Made by a program: the position numbers and the translations under genes
Shown: positions 26,401 to 39,239 of the stretch, one piece after another
Numbering within the stretch: the first letter of the stretch is position 1
Layout: each line of letters starts with the position of its first letter
Notes under the pieces: model-generated
Told to the model about the DNA's origin: nothing
The model's database searches: none
The model's input: only the letters and a program-made list of their open reading frames with translations
NCBI GenBank assembly: GCA_022605955.1
Contig: JAKCOZ010000015.1
Coordinates: 9,863,287 to 9,927,286, forward strand
Length of the DNA stretch: 64,000 nucleotides
DNA from: Rallus limicola
Lineage: Eukaryota; Chordata; Aves; Gruiformes; Rallidae
Direction: 5' to 3'

Positions 26401-28800
26401 CAGTGATTTTTCCATTGGAAAAGCTAAATAGCATTAGCAAATGCTGTGGATGCCACGTAGCAAATGTCTATTTGAGGGGGTCATTACTGCCATGCGTCCT
26501 GCTGCTGCAATTTCTGTACAGCCATGCCTGATGTTCAGCTGAGCTCAAAGTGGGCTATTTGGAAAGCCGTGGTTGGTGGTTGGCTTCCCTACTAGTCCCC
26601 AATTACTACAGCAAATCAACTGTATTTTATATATAGATAAACAGAGGCAGTGGAGAGCCTAAATCATTAACTGGATACATGAGTTGGTCTGAAAAGTAGC
26701 AAATGAGGCAATTTAAAGGTGCCCTCGCTGTTTCTTGTGTTTCACAAAGCCTGCAGCCCAAGGCGGGGGTGCTTTGCAAGAGCTGGTGAGCCCAGGAGTG
26801 CACACTGAGGGGCCTGGACCCCATTGCTGTGGCAGAAGGAAAAGCTTGGTTGCTAGGTTTGAGATGTTCAAGTTGAAATATATATGTGTTTCGTCCATCC
26901 TAATTCTTCCCAGTATGTGGTATGAATGATGTTAAAGTAATAAAAGTAATTGTGCCTTTCCTTTGTCAAAAGCGGTCAGTTGGAACATTCCAGACATCAA
27001 AATTTGTTAAAATTTATGTTCTGCTTTCCCTTTACTTACCTCTGTGCTTTTCAGCCTTTTAAGCTTCACTGAGTCACGTTTACTACCTTTTTTTTCCCCT
27101 TTTCTTTTTGGACTAGATGCTTCCTCTTACTTTTTGTTCTTCTTCTCTTGTGTTTGAATGGAACTGAAAAAATACGTAAGCCAAGCAAAACCACCCAGGA
27201 ACAAGCTAGAAGAAATGTGTTCAGCAAAACTCTCAAATACCTTGAGACTTGCAAGAAAACCATCAGTTTTAGCACTGTGGCTTTTACACTGAGATCCAGA
27301 TTTTCAAAGATACCGTTACATTTCTTGCTTGTAGGTGTCCTGGCTTGTCCTTTAGACAGAAATTACCGCATCCCCTTTGGTGTAGACCAAGGTTCCCTTT
27401 TATTTCCACAGCTTTGTTGTGAGCAGTGTTATGGAAATCAACCCCAGGCATGGGGAAACAAGCTCTCATGCCGCAGCACCTTGTTTGCTGTACAGCAGTG
27501 CGGTGCAGTAAAGCACCCAGGCTGTGTTTCACAGCAGGGAGCGTTTCTATGACTGATAGCTTTCCTATCACCAAAAGATTTGCTCCCTGCAGAAATAACA
27601 GAAAATGTTTTGGATCTCTTGTTGGCAAGGAAAAGTGTAAAAAAAATAAGGGTAAGCAGGTAAACTCTTTCCATCCTGTGGTGTGGCACCAAGTCCTGTC
27701 CGGGGTGCAGCAAAGTGTTAGAGTGGAAAGTCCTGTGAAGCATCTAATCCTGGAGGAGGTGGCAGTCAATATTACTGCATTTATCCTCCAAGCCTCAAGT
27801 AGCTAGTAAAACAAGGAGGGTTTTATGTAGCAGAGGGGCAACCATGAGGCAGAGAAGGCAGACTTTTCCCCAAAACACAGTTGTGGCATGGAGGTTGAGC
27901 CCACGGTCTCAGAAATGTCAGGCTGGGCACAATGCTATAGACTTCCCTTGGCTGCCTTTTCCTTAGGATGATTGCTGTCTCCTGGGATTTTCCTCACCTC
28001 CATGTTTCATAGTAGAAGACATCTTGGAGGCTGCTGCCCTGAGTATTTATGGGGTGGTTCCTTTTGCAGCAATGAGAGCCAGGCAGTGGTGAACACAGGA
28101 AAAGCTCCCTAAGCCCAGACCACCATGCTGGTGATGGCCGATTCCTCTTTTGTCAGTGTGGCTATGCTTCAGCCCTTTCCATATCTTATTAATAACTCAT
28201 GATCAAGCATGCTTTATTTATGTCTTCTAATGAAGCCCATTTTTCAGCATGATGCCGTAGCATCATCACAGGTGACTCTCACCTGCTCTGGGCATTGTGT
28301 GGCTCCTTAAGCCTCATCTCATCCTGCATCTTCCTCCAGGCTCTAGCAGCAGAGAGGATATTGGTCTCTTGAGCGGGGGTAATTAAATGAAAAAGTGCTC
28401 TTGGAGCCCAGAGGCAGGTGATAGGGGAAGCTGGGAAGCCAGTGTGCAGGACTGTGTGTCTGAGGTGGCATTAACCCTTCCTGCCAGAAAAGCGCAACCT
28501 GTGCCAGTATCCTTGGTGCAAACCCTGCCCAGGTCCCACATGTGGGCTTTGGTTTGCAACAGCAATGAAAGCCCACCCTGCTTCTGTGAATACGTCAGAC
28601 AAGTGCAGTCATGTTGGCCCATGCGACTCATGTGCCATCCCTCAGTGCAATGCACGCAGAGTCCTGGGCCACTTCTAGGGTGTTTTGGAAATTTGGGCTG
28701 CTTTGTCCCTAGCTATAAACTGCTGCAAAGAAAGGGGTGAATTCCTTGTGCTTCTTGTACATGCCCACACACCCTTTCTGTTTAGTATTTTTTTGATGCC
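23440..28800. other. Non-coding stretch, no gene recognised
   Basis: No exon or RNA gene could be supported downstream of the CpG-rich block. Overlapping open frames of 100-160 codons occur on both strands around 27150-27800, but none has recognisable domains, and the opposite-strand frames cover the same bases. If the 23274 exon is real, this is its first intron. Confidence 0.55.
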
Positions 28801-28873
28801 CATGACAGGGGGTTGGACTTAGATAGGCCTTGAGGTCCCTTCCAACCCAAAGCATTCCATGAATCTGTGATTA
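28801..28873 (+). mobile_element. CR1 LINE 3'-end fragment
   Basis: The sequence contains GGGGGTTGGACTTAGATAGG, then GAGGTCCCTTCCAACCCAAA, then ATTCCATGAATCTGTGATT. This order matches the 3' terminus of avian/reptilian CR1 non-LTR retrotransposons: a TTGGACTAGATGA-like motif, GGTCCCTTCCAACCC, and a tail of degenerate ATTCTATG octamers. Only about 70 bp are recognisable, so it is heavily 5'-truncated, which is usual for CR1. No reverse transcriptase coding sequence is present. This is the main evidence that the host is a bird or another sauropsid. Confidence 0.85.
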
Positions 28874-28879
28874 TTAAAG

Positions 28880-31800
28880 CTAGAAAAGGATTGTTGACTT
28901 GTCATCCAATACCTTCTGTTTATGCTATCACAGTGAACAATTTGTATGTGCTGACTGTTTTAACTGGTGTTTATTTTCTCCATAACAAGTACCCCAGCTG
29001 TCCTAGTTGAGATTGACAGGAAAAGCCTGGGATGATGAGAGCAGGCACTGAGCTGTGCCAAGACTAATGCACACTGGCAGTGCTGGAGAAGGCTCTGGGA
29101 TAGGAGCAGAAATGAGATGCCATGTTGCACTGGAGCAACAAAACTGCCCAAGCTCCCTAGATATTTTTGTTGCCTGATCCCTTTTGGTTTCATGGCCTCT
29201 TGGCATGACAAATGGACCTGCAGCCTGAAGAAGCAGGAGGTGCTGCTTCCAGTGTGGCTGTGTGAAGCTGGTGGAAAGGTTTCTGTGCCTCAAGCAAGGA
29301 CATTTCCCACCATGTCCTGATGACCAGCAGTTTCAAGAATTGGGAGGGAGATTTCTAAAGGTAGCTAGGAATGAATACCTTTAATTCCAGTAGAAGCTAG
29401 GAGCCTAGATAAACTGACAGCTGTTCCTTGATGCCCAAGACACTTAAAAAAATCCCACCCACGTATCCCTGATTCTTTAAATGTCTCACTAAATGGGAAG
29501 AATCAAGTTCTTTATCTGTATTTCCCCCCTTTATCCCAACCAAGAACTTTCTGGTTGAACTACTTGACTCAAAACCTTTTTTTTTTCTTAGTCAAGATGA
29601 ATGTTTTCACCAGCGCCAACTTTCAAAATCAGAATAGGTAGGTAATGATTTATTTATTTATTTTTAAGTGGAACTATGTTTTGTGTTTATGACACTCCAG
29701 TGCCTTGGGACAACGATCAGCACGTGTTTTTGCTGTGGTGAATAAATGGCATGAGACTGTAGTTCTTGTTGGCAAGGGGTGACCTACAGCTCCTAAATGA
29801 TGTGGAGGAGCCCTTGCCAAGTTGACCTGACCCTTCAGTGCTGCGTGATGAGACTGTCAGACCTGTTACTCATATGTAATGAGGAAGCAGAGAGCCTGCT
29901 TGAGAGTTGAGAGAAGCCCATTAACGAGGAAGCTGTAAATGAAGATCAGTGAGCTAATAGCAGAGTGGAGCAGTAAGAAGTGCTAGTTGAAAGCAGATTG
30001 CTGCTATGGGTGATGCACTGTCTCATGGGGTGGCACTGGGAGGACAGACATACCTCCCAATTCCCACTCCATCACCAGTTCTTTTTTTTTTTTCAGTTTT
30101 ACCTGCTGGGGTCATTGGGTGAGGGGAAACGTTTCCACCTCTGTGGTAGCAAGGATGAAATTTGAAAATGTATTTTTTATAGCCCCAAAAGTTAAATGTT
30201 TGCCTATCTTATGTGGGCAGACTGATTTAATGCTAAGCTAAAGTTGGGAAGGAGGGTTGGGAGACCTGACTCATTCTGAACACGGATTCTGACTTTATAC
30301 TCTTCTTCATCTCAGCCTCTTCCACCCTTCTGATTTCTCAACTCCATTCCAGGAACATCCTCCCTCTGTCCTTGGGCAGTGGGGTTTTTCTATTGATCCT
30401 GGATTGTGTATGATTGGCAGCCTTAGAAATTAAAGCCAGACCTTGTCAGGAGTACAAAGAGGGTGTAGAGGTCATGCCGATGCCACTGGGAACATTTGCC
30501 GTGGTTCCAGTTGATGGGCTCCTGTGAAGGGATACAGCACTGCAGCAGTGGGTAGCCTGGATTGTGGAATCAAGACCTTCAAAAGCAGTCTTGAGGAGTA
30601 ATTGTAATAATATTCACTGTAGCCTGGTCACAAATTTGTTCTTATGCTTCTCTTTTGCTGACTTAAAAATACAAGTGGGGCATGGTGTGTGGGAAGCTAT
30701 TTGCTGCTATATTGCTGTGAGGTCTTGAAAGGTGTTGTAGATCCTGTTTTCAATCAAGGCTTGTTTAAGTGGACGGGTTTGCTCACTGGATGCTGGGACT
30801 TGAACATTGTCCTCTGCCCCATGTGTCCCCTGGCTCAGGGGCATGTTGTAGAGATTCAAGGGCCACCTCTGAGGCTGTGAAGTTCTGCTGATTTGAATCT
30901 CTGTCTTGCAAGCCTAGCCAGGTATTTTTTTGGAGCATCAAGAAAAAATTAATGGACTCAGATGACATTTAATCTGCTTCATCGTGCCAAGAAAAATTAG
31001 GCCTTGAATTTAGAAAGTTGTAGGAAGTCCCACAAGATCATCACTGGCCAATGTGCAGAGTGTGCAAGAGAAGGAAATGCAAGTTCAGATGACAGTGTGG
31101 TTTGACAGTTGGCACTTGAAGTGTCCATATAAACAATATTTTTAAAATACTATTTCAGAATTAGCATCTTTCTGCATAAGGTGTATCTGAGGTTTCCATT
31201 GTATGCATGTCACCAGAGAGGGTTTGGATGTTAAAACTGTGTCTCTAAAGGAAGTCGTTTTCCCTGTTCCGTAATTGAGATACTTCCCTCCAGACTCTGT
31301 TCTTCATGTACAGCTTATGTCTTGTAAGAAGTCAGTGCACAACACAAAGCAGCCTGGAAGCCGGCATTTAAATAAAACAAGTGAGGAAATACCTTCATCT
31401 CCTATTCCCCCGACCCCAGAGCTTTTTATCTGTAGCATCTCTTCCCTGTGTACAGGCATCTGACTTTGCATACTCATGGGGTTGTGCCAAGTCACACTTT
31501 GCCATTTATTTTGAATCTGCAGTAGCTCCGTCTGGAGCCAACGTGCTCCAGTGCCCCAGGGCCATGTCAAGGAAATTGGTGGGGGTTTTTAACTCTATTA
31601 GCTTCTCAGTTGTGCTTCTCTCTCAGCGTGGTGGGAAGTACTTTTGTTTTAATTGTGAAAATCCACCCAAATTTGACAGAATTGAAAGTCTAAAAATCAC
31701 CCTCAGTTAATTCTGTATGTGTTCTCCCTCCTTGTGAAAAATCTTAAAATTCAGGGCTCCAACCAGGCTGGCTGTGCCTCCAGTGTGGCATCTGAAGCAA

Positions 31801-32830
31801 CTAGACAAAATTATAACCTTGCAGAAGTAAAAATTATTTTATTTCCTTCACTTGTCTACTATTTTCAACTAGAATAGTACCCCTCTCCGCAACAAACAAA
31901 CAAAACCCCCACCCCTCTAGAAAGGCAGGAATTCAAGTTATCTACAGTACAAGGTGGTTTATATTCTTGTTTTCTATCCTGTCTCAGTGTAAACACCTGC
32001 AAGGAATTAGGTTTTTATTTAATATTTGTATGGACTTAGTTTGAGTGGCAATGGGTAAATTGAAATGGCTTTATTAACTAACAAAATACTTTAAGAGTGC
32101 ATTGCAGAAGAGGGCAAAAATCATATGAGGTGAGGGTCTGGCATTCTGGCTCTGGTGGAGTCCTGAGATGATAACAAGGCTACGTATTAGCAAGGTATAA
32201 AGGTCTGTATTTTAATTTGTGTATTTGTAATCTGGCCAAAAATAAAGATTTTTTTATGAGTTACAAACAGAAAGCTAAACAACATTGGCTCTTGCTGTAG
32301 GCTAAAATTAAGGGTCATTTTTCAATTAGTTCCAACAAATTTGGTCACTAGCTGCTCTCCTAATGCAACAGTTAGCTAATGGCAAGAAGTGCTTTTCTAG
32401 CTTTGCCCTCCCTCCCTGATACTTTATCTGGCTTGTCTTGCTTGAGCAAAAGGAGTGTTCTGTCTCCTTGCAGGGGGTGTCAGGACAGGATCTGGACAGA
32501 ATCCCTTCATTCACCTTGGTCTCTATTGTATAAGCTGGTTGCATCCCACCATACTGGGGAGGGGAGGAAGCAAAAAGCACCATGTGCCTTAACCTTGGGT
32601 CAAAGCCTTGTAAAAAAGAAAAAAAATCCATTTTCTTTTAAAGGCTTTATAAAACCTTTTCTCTAAACATGGTGTGTTGTGCATTTGAGGCTCAGTGGGT
32701 CCGACACACTGGAGTCGGGTGGTGTCCTTGCCAAGGCTGGCAGCCTAGTGCTGAACTTTCCTCCTCTTCTTGGTTTCACTCAGACCTTGAGGGTTATTGT
32801 AACCTAGTTTTTGTGAGTGATTTCCTTTTC
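28880..32830. other. Non-coding stretch, no gene recognised
   Basis: No coding exon, RNA gene or further transposon could be supported. Short simple repeats occur: a TTTA-type run near 29649-29665 and poly-T at 30082-30093. The stretch 31830-32340 is AT-rich, with several TAAT-like cores, and could include regulatory sequence. Confidence 0.55.
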
Positions 32831-32831
32831 T

Positions 32832-33100
32832 CTCTCTCCTTCTTGCTCTTCTTTTTTTTTTTTCTTTGCAGAGTATAGCCAGATTAAATTCACAAAGCTG
32901 TGGAAATCAACAGCAGTGATTCAGCGCCTGATAACCGATAGTGGGAGGGCGCAGGGGAAGGGTTGTGCTCCTTACGAAATCACCACATGATTTATCAATT
33001 CCCAAGACATCTGTCTACATTTTCTTTTCTTTTTTTTTTTTATACAATCTATTTCAGGAAGCACAAAATGAAAAGGAAACTAACTGCCTTTTCAAATAAA
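32832..33100 (+). other. Candidate terminal exon: acceptor, short frame, AATAAA
   Basis: A near-continuous pyrimidine tract (32832-32868) ends in CAG at 32869-32871, a textbook 3' splice site. After it, one of the three frames is open for 38 complete codons, from TAT at 32874 to TGA at 32988-32990. The two bases left at the exon start would complete a phase-1 codon as GAG, which fits the donors at 23329 and 9036. No good donor follows in the next 120 bp, but AATAAA occurs at 33095-33100, so a short terminal exon is possible. A second pyrimidine tract and CAG lies near 33020-33056. Splice-like strings are frequent by chance, so confidence is low. Confidence 0.13.
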
Positions 33101-33487
33101 TGGTCTATCTTCACGACCAATACGTCCCTTCTCATCTGAGTGCACTGGACTGTAAAGGAACAGTCATGAGATAATGTTTTCTCCTCATATGCACTCTTTT
33201 TTTTTCCACCAAGGAAACGTGCCTGAGCAGAAAAAGGAGTGCTTTGGATGTTTGCCCAGAATTTTGCAGGGTTTTGCTTTGTACTACTGCTGCTGTGGCT
33301 GTGCTGCCCTGGATAGATCAACATCCATTGCACTAAGGTCAAACACTAAATAAAACAATAGAACACTTGCTTAGCTATTTGTGTGTGAACGTACTTTTCA
33401 CTTGGCTTCTGGGAGAAGACATTCTTTTCTCTGCTTGCTCCATGTAAGCAGGAGGAAACACCATCCTTTTTCAGTCAAAGGCTTTGC

Positions 33488-33522
33488 TCTCAGGTTATTT
33501 TATGTTATCAGTGATGATATCT
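33488..33522 (+). repeat. 35-bp direct repeat, copy 1
   Basis: Begins TCTCAGGTTATTTTATG and ends GATGATATCT. It matches 33613-33647 at 33 of 35 positions, 125 bp upstream of it. The flanks of the two copies do not match. Inferred origin: a small local duplication. Confidence 0.9.
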
Positions 33523-33612
33523 CTCTGTTCTGTTTTGTTTTCTCTTTGCTGGCTTCTATACTTTTCTGTTTGAAATATGTTTGCATACCTTTAAAAGTTT
33601 TGGGAACTGGCA

Positions 33613-33647
33613 TCTCAGGTTATTTTAGGTTATCAGTGATGTTATCT
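33613..33647 (+). repeat. 35-bp direct repeat, copy 2
   Basis: Second copy of the 33488-33522 sequence with two substitutions (T to G and A to T). The copies are separated by 90 bp of unrelated DNA, which argues against ordinary tandem slippage. Confidence 0.9.
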
Positions 33648-36600
33648 ACAGCCCCTGTATCACCACAGAAAAAAATAAGTTAACTTTTTTTGCAAGACAA
33701 GAATACTTCACTCCAATCTGCTACCAGTGCCACAAGATATGCTCATGGAGATGTGAATCCAGTAACGCAGGTCTCTCTTCCTGAAGTATTTCTTTCTCTG
33801 CCTGTAAGCAAGAGCTCCAAGGCTTGGCATTTGTTTATCCAATATCTGTTCAGTGATCCCAACTGGAAAATAAAATAGTGGCCAGTTAGCTTATTTACCC
33901 GCCCTGTATGTCAGGAACACCTATAGTGTTATATCGCAGAGATACAGGCAAGGACTTTTCTTTCACAAAGATTGGAAAAGCAGGAAGAAATAACTCCTTT
34001 TGGTTTCTATGATATGTAGTTGAACCTTCATAAAAAAGAGATGTTTTCAGAAATCAAAGAATTTAAATAGTAATCATACGCTGCCTGCGTTCCTCCCGTA
34101 GCTCCTGTAGTGCGAGCATTGCTTCCCCAAGCAGTTAATTTCTTATGCCTTTTCTTCCTTTGAATCTGTTCTTGTGTTTTCTGATGAACTCCCTTCATGC
34201 CCTGGAAGGAGCTATTGCTTACAGTTTTGTCTTCAAGTAAAGATCACGATAATTGATATTTTAAAATGACTCAAGAAATTCAGGTATTAGAACACCTGCC
34301 TTTATTCCTTTCTGGGAAGAAACCCCAAGGAAATAGAGGGGATAAACCAGGCTGATCTGAACAACAAAAAGCAATTTCAGGATCCTTCATATTAAAATTA
34401 TTGTAATGTTTCTGATAATTTTTCTTGGAAAACAGTCAAGAGTTGAGCTTTCACTGAGTAAGTTCAGGCTTGTCTGTGTGTCTGTCTAGCTAAGGCGGTG
34501 TCATTCAGTGCAGTGGAATAGGCTGCTTTGGGTTGCAAGCAGTGTAAGAGATGTGCTGACAGTTAAAGCTTCAGTGGCCAGGTTCACCCTGATTTGAGAA
34601 CCTCGGGGTGTGAACTAAATCCTGTGCAGCCCCTGACCCTGCAGCATGTCCGTATTACTGCTGGTAAATGCAGATGGATTAGCTGCAGTCTTGGCCTGTG
34701 CTGCCTGTATTGAATGTGGATGTACATCCTGTGAGAGAACAAGAGCTCAGTCCCTTTCCTACTTCTAGGAATCAGATGAAGTCCAACTCAAGGACTGAAT
34801 ATCATCAGCCTTTAGAAGTTGTTTGGGTATGCATGAAGAGACCTGGTGATGTTACTGTGGAAGACAAAGCTCATGGCTGTGTTTGCTTTGCTGTCTTCTC
34901 ACACAGTCCTGCTTGATGCAGGGTGGATGTGTGGAGGAGCTGCTTTTTGGGCAGAGGTTACCTGGCTCATGTGTCTCTCCATGGAGACAGGAGCCAGGCC
35001 CCAGGTATCCTGGGGTGGTGCACTCGGATTCAAGAAGACTGAGAAGAACAAAACCTGGGAGGTGGATGGGGACAAAGTCATCTGGTGGCTGGTGTGAACT
35101 TGTGTTGTGATACTGAATTCACAGACACTGTGACTGCATTGACCTGGGATTTGTTCCAATACCTGTTTCACTCTGGGCGTGTCTGGAAACCCTATTTTGG
35201 ACACCTGTGTTTGGCTTGAGCCTTTTGAAGCCTTAAAGTATCAAGATGGGTCTAAGTAAGGTTGTTAATCTAATGCTGCCTTTTCCCTAAAGGGACTGTG
35301 AAATCCCATTGAAGCCAAAGGTCTCCAGAAGTGGCCTTTGGTTATAGGAGGAAGTTTGTGCGTGTCCCATTCATGTATAGATTGGAGTCTGGATCCTCTG
35401 TGGTTGCTTTTTGGGGACCATTTCAGGTCTACTCTGTCTTCCCACCACTGCCTCATGAAACGGGGCTTAGAGCCATTGTGCCTGGAGAGCACCCAACATG
35501 ACCAGTCTGATCAGCGGGTTGGCATGATGGGACCAGCTGGACAACCTCTGATGCTGGCTTTAGTCTTGTTCTCGGGAGATGTTGGAGTTATCAGTGCCAA
35601 GAACGCCTCTGCACCAAGAGTATTAGCCAAAGATCCCTTTATCTACTGCTTCTACTATAGCTTGGGGTAATGTGATAGCTTCATTTTCCGACAGTTTCGC
35701 CACTTTTTTCTCTTGTACATAAGCCTCAAATGCTGTTTGCTGAATATTTCACTTGTTCTTATTTGGATTGAAGGTTTCTGTTACCACTGGCCCTTAGGGG
35801 ACCAATTTAGCTGCACTTGAACCAGTTTTGGTGCTGAATTCCTTCTTTTCAAAGAGCTGCATTTCCACATCAGTTGAACCCTTCGTATGCTGGCATCTTC
35901 CACACTTCCAGCTCAATGAATGTTTAAAAACGCTATTTCTCCCTCCTGTCTATCCTCACAGATACACATGCCTCTGCTGTCTAAATGGTGGGGGGACATG
36001 AAAGTCATGCTGAGAAGTGAGGGGGGAGATTTTAATGTAAATGATGTACCACAAGGGACACAACCTCATTCTGGCTGAGTGAGGTTTTATGCTCAGAAAC
36101 GCAAAATATTCAGCCCATGTACTACTGAAGTGTTGCAGCAAAAGCCTCTCTTAGCCAGCAAGTGCCTGAGTAAATTCTGAATTACTGATCATGCCTCATC
36201 TCTCTGCCCTGACCTGTGCTGTGATACCATCTTCGCGATTGTGAACATGTCCTGCAGCATTCTGTTGTTTGCAGGGTTCTCATCCTAAATCTTCACCCTG
36301 TTGGTATCTTGGTGGCTTTTATGCTTTGATGAGGAAGGCTGCAAAATTCCCTTTGCTTGCTTCCAGTCTTAGTGAGTGTTACTGATTGAGAGGGTAATTT
36401 TGCAGTCTTGTGTTTTTCTGATAAATACCAAGGATTGAAGTCAGTACGGATATTTTTGTGCCCACAGTATTGTGAAGTCATGCTAGGAGACTGAAAGTTC
36501 AAAAAGCGTGACTATTGTTTTAGGTTAATCTTTCCTTAGTTTAACTGGTTTGCGCTGTTACTGCTATGGTGGAGGAGAGAGGGCTTTCTGTTTTACACAG

Positions 36601-36990
36601 AAAACCTTCAGAAGCATCGTTCTGACTTGAGCACATGGGTTTTTCCATGAGACTGGTGCCCTTCAATCAAACAGGTGTGTTAGAAAAGCCCACCTCACTG
36701 TCTCAACTGAATCATCTTCCAATACTCAGCTGCAGAGGAATCAGCCTGTTTCGACTTTACAAGTTAAAGTTACTAGAGCCAAGATGAACCTCTGAAGAGG
36801 ATCCCTGAAAGTGGTGTGTGCATGTATTCTGCACTGAGTGTGCAAATATCCCTCAGTTCTTTCAGGTCATTAAGCAGGATCCTTATTTCCCTTCCGACTG
36901 TAGCATCTGAGTGATAGATTGCAGAACTCTCTACCTGTTGCCTGCTTACCTGTTTAACTTTTCAAAGCCATTTTGGAACCCATTGTGCAG

Positions 36991-37006
36991 TATATATATA
37001 TATATA
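36991..37006. repeat. TA dinucleotide microsatellite
   Basis: Eight uninterrupted TA units, followed by AT-rich unique sequence. Confidence 0.9.
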
Positions 37007-37845
37007 ATAGATAATTATTTAGGTTTCTTTTGCTGTAGCTATTGCCATGGTCTTTTTCACCTTAGTTGGCGCAACCCATTCTCACTGTAGGATGAAAAAA
37101 GCCTGATGAAAGTAGGTCAAGGGACTGTGATGTAAATACTAGTACTTGAGAGCTCTGTAATAAGCTGGTATAACAGCATCCGCACTGTGTTTGCTGGGTC
37201 TGGTGTGCAGTGCTGGGGAGATACGTGTTTTAATGCTAGTACTGTTTAGATTGTATTATAGTAGCTATGTGTTTGTAGTATATTACAGCCCTGTAGCCTG
37301 CACAGGGATATGCTGTGTGCAAGGTTATACAAAATTTGAATGATTGAAATCTCTGTCCTCAGCATGTCTGACTCAGTAGAGCATCCAGGAGAAACATTAG
37401 GCATGTTCATGTATTTCTCTTCCCATCTTGTGCACAGGCTGTTATCCCTGCTGGCTCCTGTTTACTGGATGCTGTGGCTCAATTCTGCGTAGTCAGGCTC
37501 TTCTATTTAGGGATGACACTGAAGTAGCATTATTTTTTTGCTCTTCCTATTCAATATGCATGTTCCTTTCCCTTAAAGCCGCAAAGCAAGCAGGACAACA
37601 CATGCTGAAGACCCCTGAGTGCACGCTTGGGCTTGCGATGGCTACGGAAAGCCTCGGACACTTGGCTCTCCTAGTTCTCTCCCATGCAAAACACGGCTCT
37701 GAACAGATTTCATGCCTGGTAGCAAAGATGTCAAGCTGATCCCCAGCACAAGTCATTGAGGACTGGGATCCATTTATTTATTTGTGGCGTGCCTTCTTGT
37801 CTCTGGTATCCAAGTTATTAAAATGAGGCGTGTCAGTACACTGAA

Positions 37846-37872
37846 GGGGACTCGGGGCGGGGGGGTAAGGGG
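37846..37872 (+). other. Putative G-quadruplex motif
   Basis: Four G-runs of four or more fall within 27 bp: GGGG (37846-37849), GGGG (37854-37857), seven G (37859-37865) and GGGG (37869-37872), with loops of 4, 1 and 3 nt. This satisfies the canonical G3+ N1-7 pattern on the plus strand. No promoter or exon is evident next to it. Confidence 0.65.
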
Positions 37873-39239
37873 CTTTGCATCTTTCATGCAGTTTGATCCT
37901 GCTCAGCTTGTTAACACTCAGTTGCTTTTGTGATTAATTATTTAATCCTCTCCCTCGGTACTGGGGTATAATAGCACAACCCCCATTTCTGCTGAGATTC
38001 ACAGTTCTTTTCCCTGCAAGTGCTTCTCACCACCTCCAAATGCTGAGCGAGAAGGTCTGGGCCTCGGCACATAAAGAGTCCATCAGCTGCTTCAGATGCA
38101 GCTTGTTCTGTGGCACTGCTGGGCAAGGACTGGGGCTGGGCCCATGTGGTCAGTCCCAGCTCATACAGGGAGCAGTGGGCAGAGTCGTTTCTGAGTGCTT
38201 TGTCCCTCCAAACACGGCCTCTTGCTCCTTGCGTGAGGGGGAGATACCAAACAAGGCCAGTGTCTACTCCAGAGCCAGTCAGACACAAGAATCGCAAATC
38301 AGAGGCGAACTTGTCAGTAGAGAGGCTTTATTTGGGGAGTCAGGCTTGGCAGCTCTCTTCCCTTTCTCTTTTGGATGCCTTTTGAACAGCTTTCAGCTCA
38401 AGTTTTCATAATCACCCGGGTGTAGCTTCTTCAGCCTTTTGTTTTTGGGGTTGCTGCCTATTGCCTTGATTTCTTTCTGAGGCCACCTGTGCATAGAAGT
38501 TTGCTAGTTCTCTGCACCCACTGCTCAGGCAACTACTGGCACAGAGCAGGGGCTTGTGCCCGTGGTGGGGCAGGTATGGGGTGCCCCCTGAGCACGCTGC
38601 TCTGGTTAGGTGCCAGAGGGTGTTCACATGCCGTGTGTGTGCAGATGGGTGTGGGGTGTATTCCTGTGCAGTGGATGCTGCAGTTGCCGTCTCTGGGGTT
38701 GTGTTTTAAAATGGGTGAGGTGAATGCTTGTAACATCTGAATCATCGCCTGTCCTCTGAGGCGTCAGGCCCATACAGGACTACATGCAACTGGTGGCCCA
38801 GGGAGGGCTAGTTGGTCCACTGGTCTCTGGAAGACCTTTTCCTCCCTCCCTGAGCATCCTCGGCTGTGCTTCTTGCTTGAAGCCCCAACTGCTGGATAAG
38901 GCGAGGCCTGAGGTCTGAATAATTAGCAAGGAATTATCTATGTTTTCTTTATGAGATGGTCTCCCTGGTTCCTCTGATGTTTGCATCCTTCTCCTTTGAT
39001 CTCATGCCTCTGTCGCAGGCACCCTGCACAGCCATGGGAGCGTGGGAGGCTCTGCCGAGGGGCGGGCAGGCACATCCCAGCAGGGATGCAGGGTCAGGAG
39101 CTGATGCTTGTGCCTTAGCCCTATAGATATGACTTGGAGGGTCTGAGTCTGTCCTTCATCCCACTGCAAACTCCCTGCCTGCTGCTGGATGAGCCCCCCT
39201 TCCTTTCAGGCCTGTAAAAGAGTAAAGTGCCAACTCCCC

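Larger units (their letters stand above)
33101..37840. other. Non-coding stretch, no gene recognised
   Basis: Apart from the 35-bp direct repeat and the TA run, I see no supported feature. Overlapping open frames at 34700-35700 reach about 110 codons on the plus strand and have no recognisable domain. Confidence 0.55.

Noticed and set aside
27148..27806. Overlapping open frames of 126-161 codons on both strands
   Set aside because: They occupy the same bases in opposite strands, show no recognisable domains and have no splice or promoter context. Treated as chance.
28249..28266. Small hairpin ATGATGC-CGTA-GCATCAT
   Set aside because: Seven-base arms are common by chance, and no terminator-like or RNA gene context is present.
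33020..33060. Second pyrimidine tract and CAG acceptor near 33056
   Set aside because: The phase-1 frame after it stops within five codons and no donor follows, so it is weaker than the acceptor at 32871.
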